From DUOX01 sp050944015 (GTDB taxonomy: Bacteria > Bacillota > Clostridia > Oscillospirales > Oscillospiraceae): a stretch of DNA of 16,617 nt. Shown one piece after another: positions 14,236 to 16,617 of this stretch. The notes under the pieces were generated by a model. The model was given only the letters and a program-made list of their open reading frames with translations. It was not told the DNA's origin and searched no databases. The stretch's first letter is position 1. Every line of letters starts with the position of its first letter. The stretch lies in contig JBMNQG010000043.1 in the NCBI GenBank assembly GCA_050944015.1, positions 1 through 16,617 of the forward strand. The letters are read 5' to 3'. Position numbers and translations under genes: made by a program.

Positions 14236-14832
14236 CTATAATCCCAGGTTCTCTTCTATAATGACGACCTCAACTTTAGGTATGTCAAGCATTTTGCCCC
14301 ACAGCACCACAAGGCCCCTGCAAATCCGCTCCGGCGAATTGCAGTCATAGCACTTGTCGGCCTTCACGGCGCAGGGCGTCTTCTTATTCAGCCTCTTGGC
14401 GTTTTGCGGTCCGGCGATGTTCCTGGCCCGCCACAGGGCGGCATCAAAGTTTTCCGCGATTTTGTTCGTTCCAATAACTATGTAAACGGCGTCCTTGTCA
14501 TAGAGTGTGGCCGCCACCCTGTTGCCCCGGCCGTCAATGTTTATTATCTCCCCGGTTTTCGCCACCGCGTTGGCGCTGGTGATATACACCCTGGCGCTGG
14601 TAGCTAACCTAATAACTTCGGGATTCGTGCCTCCCCAGTGCCAGTACACGGCGTTGTTCTCGCACAGCCTGTCGTAGATGCCCAGCTGCTCTACCGTTAC
14701 GCTGCCTCCTATTCCCACGGTGGTGCCTTTTATGCTCTCCGCCAGGTAGTCCGCGGCCTCCTGCCGGGTTTGAAAGCGGGTAACCTCAAAGCCGCGCTTT
14801 TTAAGATTGTTTATTGTCCTTTCAATATTCAT
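14236..14832 (-). CDS. LUD-domain (DUF162, LutC-like) protein
   Basis: 198-residue protein with the LUD domain found in LutC/YkgG-type lactate utilisation proteins. Recognisable parts are GIGGSVTVEQLGI, TNPEVIRLATSARVYITSANAVAKTGEIINIDGRGNRVAA and the IVIGTNKI strand. A cysteine cluster PCAVKADKCYDC--PERIC near the C-terminal third (C-x8-C-x2-C-x7-C) could bind metal or an iron-sulfur cluster; I recall it as typical of this clostridial subgroup. ATG 14832 is preferred to ATG 14838 because GAGAGG then has an 8-base rather than 2-base spacing. The stop of the YitT-like gene lies just upstream, so the two are co-transcribed. LutA and LutB partners are not nearby, so a lactate role is not supported by context. 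Confidence 0.85.
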   Translation of the reverse strand: MNIERTINNLKKRGFEVTRFQTRQEAADYLAESIKGTTVGIGGSVTVEQLGIYDRLCENNAVYWHWGGTNPEVIRLATSARVYITSANAVAKTGEIINIDGRGNRVAATLYDKDAVYIVIGTNKIAENFDAALWRARNIAGPQNAKRLNKKTPCAVKADKCYDCNSPERICRGLVVLWGKMLDIPKVEVVIIEENLGL

Positions 14833-14844
14833 AATCATTACCTC

Positions 14845-15711
14845 TCAATCGTTGGAATGTATGCTCAAAAAGCCGTTGCCGAAAACCTCTCTCGACTCGC
14901 TGATAATTATAAAGGCGTTTTCATCTATTTCCCGCACCAGCCTTTTTAAATCCACAATCTGCTGGTACTTTATTACGCACAGAATTACCTGCTTCTCCCT
15001 GCCGGAATAGCCCCCTTCCCCTCTAAGGAAGGTGACGCCCCGGTCCAAATGCCTGGTTATCGCGTCCCTGACAGCCATGCTCTCGTCGGTAATAATATAG
15101 CATACTTTGCAGCTTGCGGCGCCGTAAAGTACAAAATCTATGACCTTCGAGGCTATAAACATGGAAATGATGGCAAACATGGCGCTGTCATATTTTCTGC
15201 TGATGACGGCAAATACGGCGATTATTACGGCGTCCAGCAGCAGAATAAGCGTGCCGAAGTTTATATACTGATACCTCCGCCTTAATAGCTTTGCCACGAT
15301 ATCAACTCCGCCGGTAGAGGCATTGGCGGAAAGCACCAAACCAAGCCCCACTCCCGTAACGAACCCGCCATATACGGAAGCCAGCAGAGAGTCGGAGGTA
15401 ATTGCCAAGGACAGAATTCCAAATACGTCCATCAGGATTGAGGATGCCACCATTCCCACTAACGACGATAACATAAAGGCTGTTCCAAATTTTTTCCACG
15501 CCAGGGCGAACAGGGGTATATTGAGTATAATGACCAGAAGGCCAACGGGCAGGCGGGTCAGGTAGTTTACTATCATGGCAACGCCCGTAACGCCGCCCGT
15601 TACAATGGAGTTGGGGTACAGGAAAAAAATGAATCCGGCGGCATATATGGCTGAGCCGATGATTATTTTCGCGTATATTGATATAAGCTGCAAGAGCCTG
15701 TCTCTGGTCAT
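14845..15711 (-). CDS. YitT-family membrane protein (DUF161/DUF2179)
   Basis: 288 residues, the normal size for the YitT family of polytopic inner-membrane proteins of unknown transport function. About five or six hydrophobic segments lie in residues 10-200, with family motifs GGVTGVAM (39-46) and ASTGGVDIVAK (131-141). The DUF2179 domain (about 210-285) is cytoplasmic and PII-like, with RGVTFLRGEGGYSG (224-237) and a final block near FGNGF (277-281). AAAGGAG is the ribosome site. It is followed by the LUD gene after 12 bases and preceded by the topoisomerase gene after 39 bases, so all are probably one transcript. Substrate unknown. Confidence 0.93.
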   Translation of the reverse strand: MTRDRLLQLISIYAKIIIGSAIYAAGFIFFLYPNSIVTGGVTGVAMIVNYLTRLPVGLLVIILNIPLFALAWKKFGTAFMLSSLVGMVASSILMDVFGILSLAITSDSLLASVYGGFVTGVGLGLVLSANASTGGVDIVAKLLRRRYQYINFGTLILLLDAVIIAVFAVISRKYDSAMFAIISMFIASKVIDFVLYGAASCKVCYIITDESMAVRDAITRHLDRGVTFLRGEGGYSGREKQVILCVIKYQQIVDLKRLVREIDENAFIIISESREVFGNGFLSIHSND

Positions 15712-15750
15712 AATTACGCTCCTTTACGGCGGCCCCGGCGGCGTTCCGGA

Positions 15751-16617
15751 CTAAAGGAGAGCCATCTGCTCCTCGCCCCTGTCCTCCTCTTTCAGCAGGG
15801 CCCCTGCCGCGGGAATACTTCGGACGCGGTAACGGGACAGATTCTTTATGGGGGTCTCCTCCACCGGCTTTGCCTCTTCAAGTTTGTATTTTTTCTTCAG
15901 GTTCATTACCCCCACACCCTGAACAGTACGGCTGGCTTTTGGAGCCAGCAGTGCGGTGTTAAAGATAAGCGCCCTGCCCTCCGTTGAACGCACCGCCACC
16001 TCCATGTCCCCATCCAGGAATATGACGGATTTAAGGGGGCTCTTATCGGAGTAGGCTCCTGTCAGACGCCGCCTGTTGGTTTTGGTGGCGTAAACACTCA
16101 GGGGTAGCCTGGCAGCCTTGCCGTTTTCATAGAAAAGCAGTATTTCCTTTGAATAATCGCCGGGATTGACTATTGCGATTACGCTCTCGCCCTCGTCCAT
16201 GTCCAGGCGAGAGGGCAGATAAATCCCCAAAGCCGAAGCCTTGGTGTCCTCAAACTCCCAGATACGTGCCTTGTATACCTGCTGCCGGTCCGTAAAAATG
16301 AGCAGCTCATCTTTGTTCTGGGCCTCCATATGCTGATGAAGGCCGTCATTTTCCTTATACTTCTGCTCGGCGCTCATGCGCAGGGACGTGGGGGTAATCT
16401 TCTTAAAATACCCCTCCCTGGACAGGAAAAGATGGACGGGGTAATCCTCTGCTGCTTCTTCCTCGGTGTACTCCTCCACCTCATCCGCATGGACTATGCC
16501 GGTTTTGCGGGGGACGGGATATTTTTTTATCACCTGCCGGAGCTCGTCCTTAATGATAGTTTTAACCCTTTGGCGGCTTTTTAATATATTTTCAAGGTCT
16601 TCAATATCCTTTTCCAG
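15751..16617 (-). CDS. Type IIA DNA topoisomerase subunit A (GyrA/ParC family), C-terminal part
   Basis: 288 C-terminal residues; the gene enters from beyond the window. The first residues read LEKDIEDLENILKSRQRV, the coiled-coil after the cleavage core seen in GyrA/ParC, then the beta-pinwheel C-terminal domain with blade-like repeats (VHLFLSREGYFKKI, DELLIFTDRQQVYKA, EILLFYENGKAARL, EVAVRSTEGRALIF). The in-frame GTG at 16533 is not the start, since the frame stays open and family-like to the window edge. The basic GyrA box (QRRGGKG-like) that marks gyrase is not found in the visible part; this favours a ParC-like or non-gyrase paralogue, but paralogue identity needs the N-terminus. The partner B subunit would be expected upstream, outside the window. 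Confidence 0.88.
   Translation of the reverse strand: MEKDIEDLENILKSRQRVKTIIKDELRQVIKKYPVPRKTGIVHADEVEEYTEEEAAEDYPVHLFLSREGYFKKITPTSLRMSAEQKYKENDGLHQHMEAQNKDELLIFTDRQQVYKARIWEFEDTKASALGIYLPSRLDMDEGESVIAIVNPGDYSKEILLFYENGKAARLPLSVYATKTNRRRLTGAYSDKSPLKSVIFLDGDMEVAVRSTEGRALIFNTALLAPKASRTVQGVGVMNLKKKYKLEEAKPVEETPIKNLSRYRVRSIPAAGALLKEEDRGEEQMALL

Noticed and set aside
1..16617. CRISPR array, insertion sequence, prophage or defence system
   Set aside because: No regularly spaced repeats, transposase, integrase, Cas, nuclease or toxin-antitoxin motif was seen in any frame.

Overview
The window looks like chromosomal DNA of an anaerobic, spore-former-type Firmicute (class Clostridia) with mid-range GC content. 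The reasons are strong AGGAGG-type ribosome binding sites, near-consensus sigma-A promoters, a zinc-ribbon L28 protein, YitT and CNNM/CorC-type membrane proteins, and an Fe-S flavoenzyme of the enoate reductase/BaiCD/FadH class. No species can be named from the sequence alone. No phage, IS element, CRISPR array or defence system is visible.

Left part (1-2415, plus strand): rpmB with its own extended -10 promoter and terminator. It is followed by two LysR-type regulators whose reading frames overlap by 8 bases (start codon of the second inside the end of the first). They are read from a TTGACG-17-TATATT promoter and close with a strong hairpin terminator shared with the converging neighbour.

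Accessory part (2441-8413, minus strand): a complete 648-residue FMN/[4Fe-4S]/FAD oxidoreductase. Behind it is a second reductase of the same type that has lost its N-terminal third but keeps a ribosome binding site and start codon. Behind that is the stump of a lipoprotein, probably a transporter binding protein, whose start codon has lost one base. The 100 bp between the two broken genes hold a perfect FNR-type palindrome, a second palindrome and a stable hairpin. Next comes a 608-residue beta-helix-like protein bracketed by two copies of the same module. I read this as a partly decayed, redox-linked catabolic or respiratory locus, probably controlled by the LysR pair and by an FNR/CRP-family protein.

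Right part (8491-16617): housekeeping and membrane genes. Two tandem, translationally coupled CNNM/CorC-type proteins (probable divalent-cation export) have a consensus promoter. A rubrerythrin-like di-iron protein lies divergent from rsmE (16S rRNA m3U1498 methyltransferase). A tRNA-Gly(GCC) with encoded CCA has a perfect TTGACA-17-TATAAT promoter and its own terminator. A minus-strand cluster then runs from a type IIA topoisomerase A subunit (cut by the window end) through a YitT-family membrane protein and a LUD-domain protein to a transglutaminase-fold lipoprotein whose catalytic Cys is replaced by Ser.

The points most worth a second look are the decayed reductase/lipoprotein segment with its FNR-type site, the terminal-repeat beta-helix protein, and the Cys-to-Ser transglutaminase-like lipoprotein. 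I do not see a clear previously undescribed multi-gene system.
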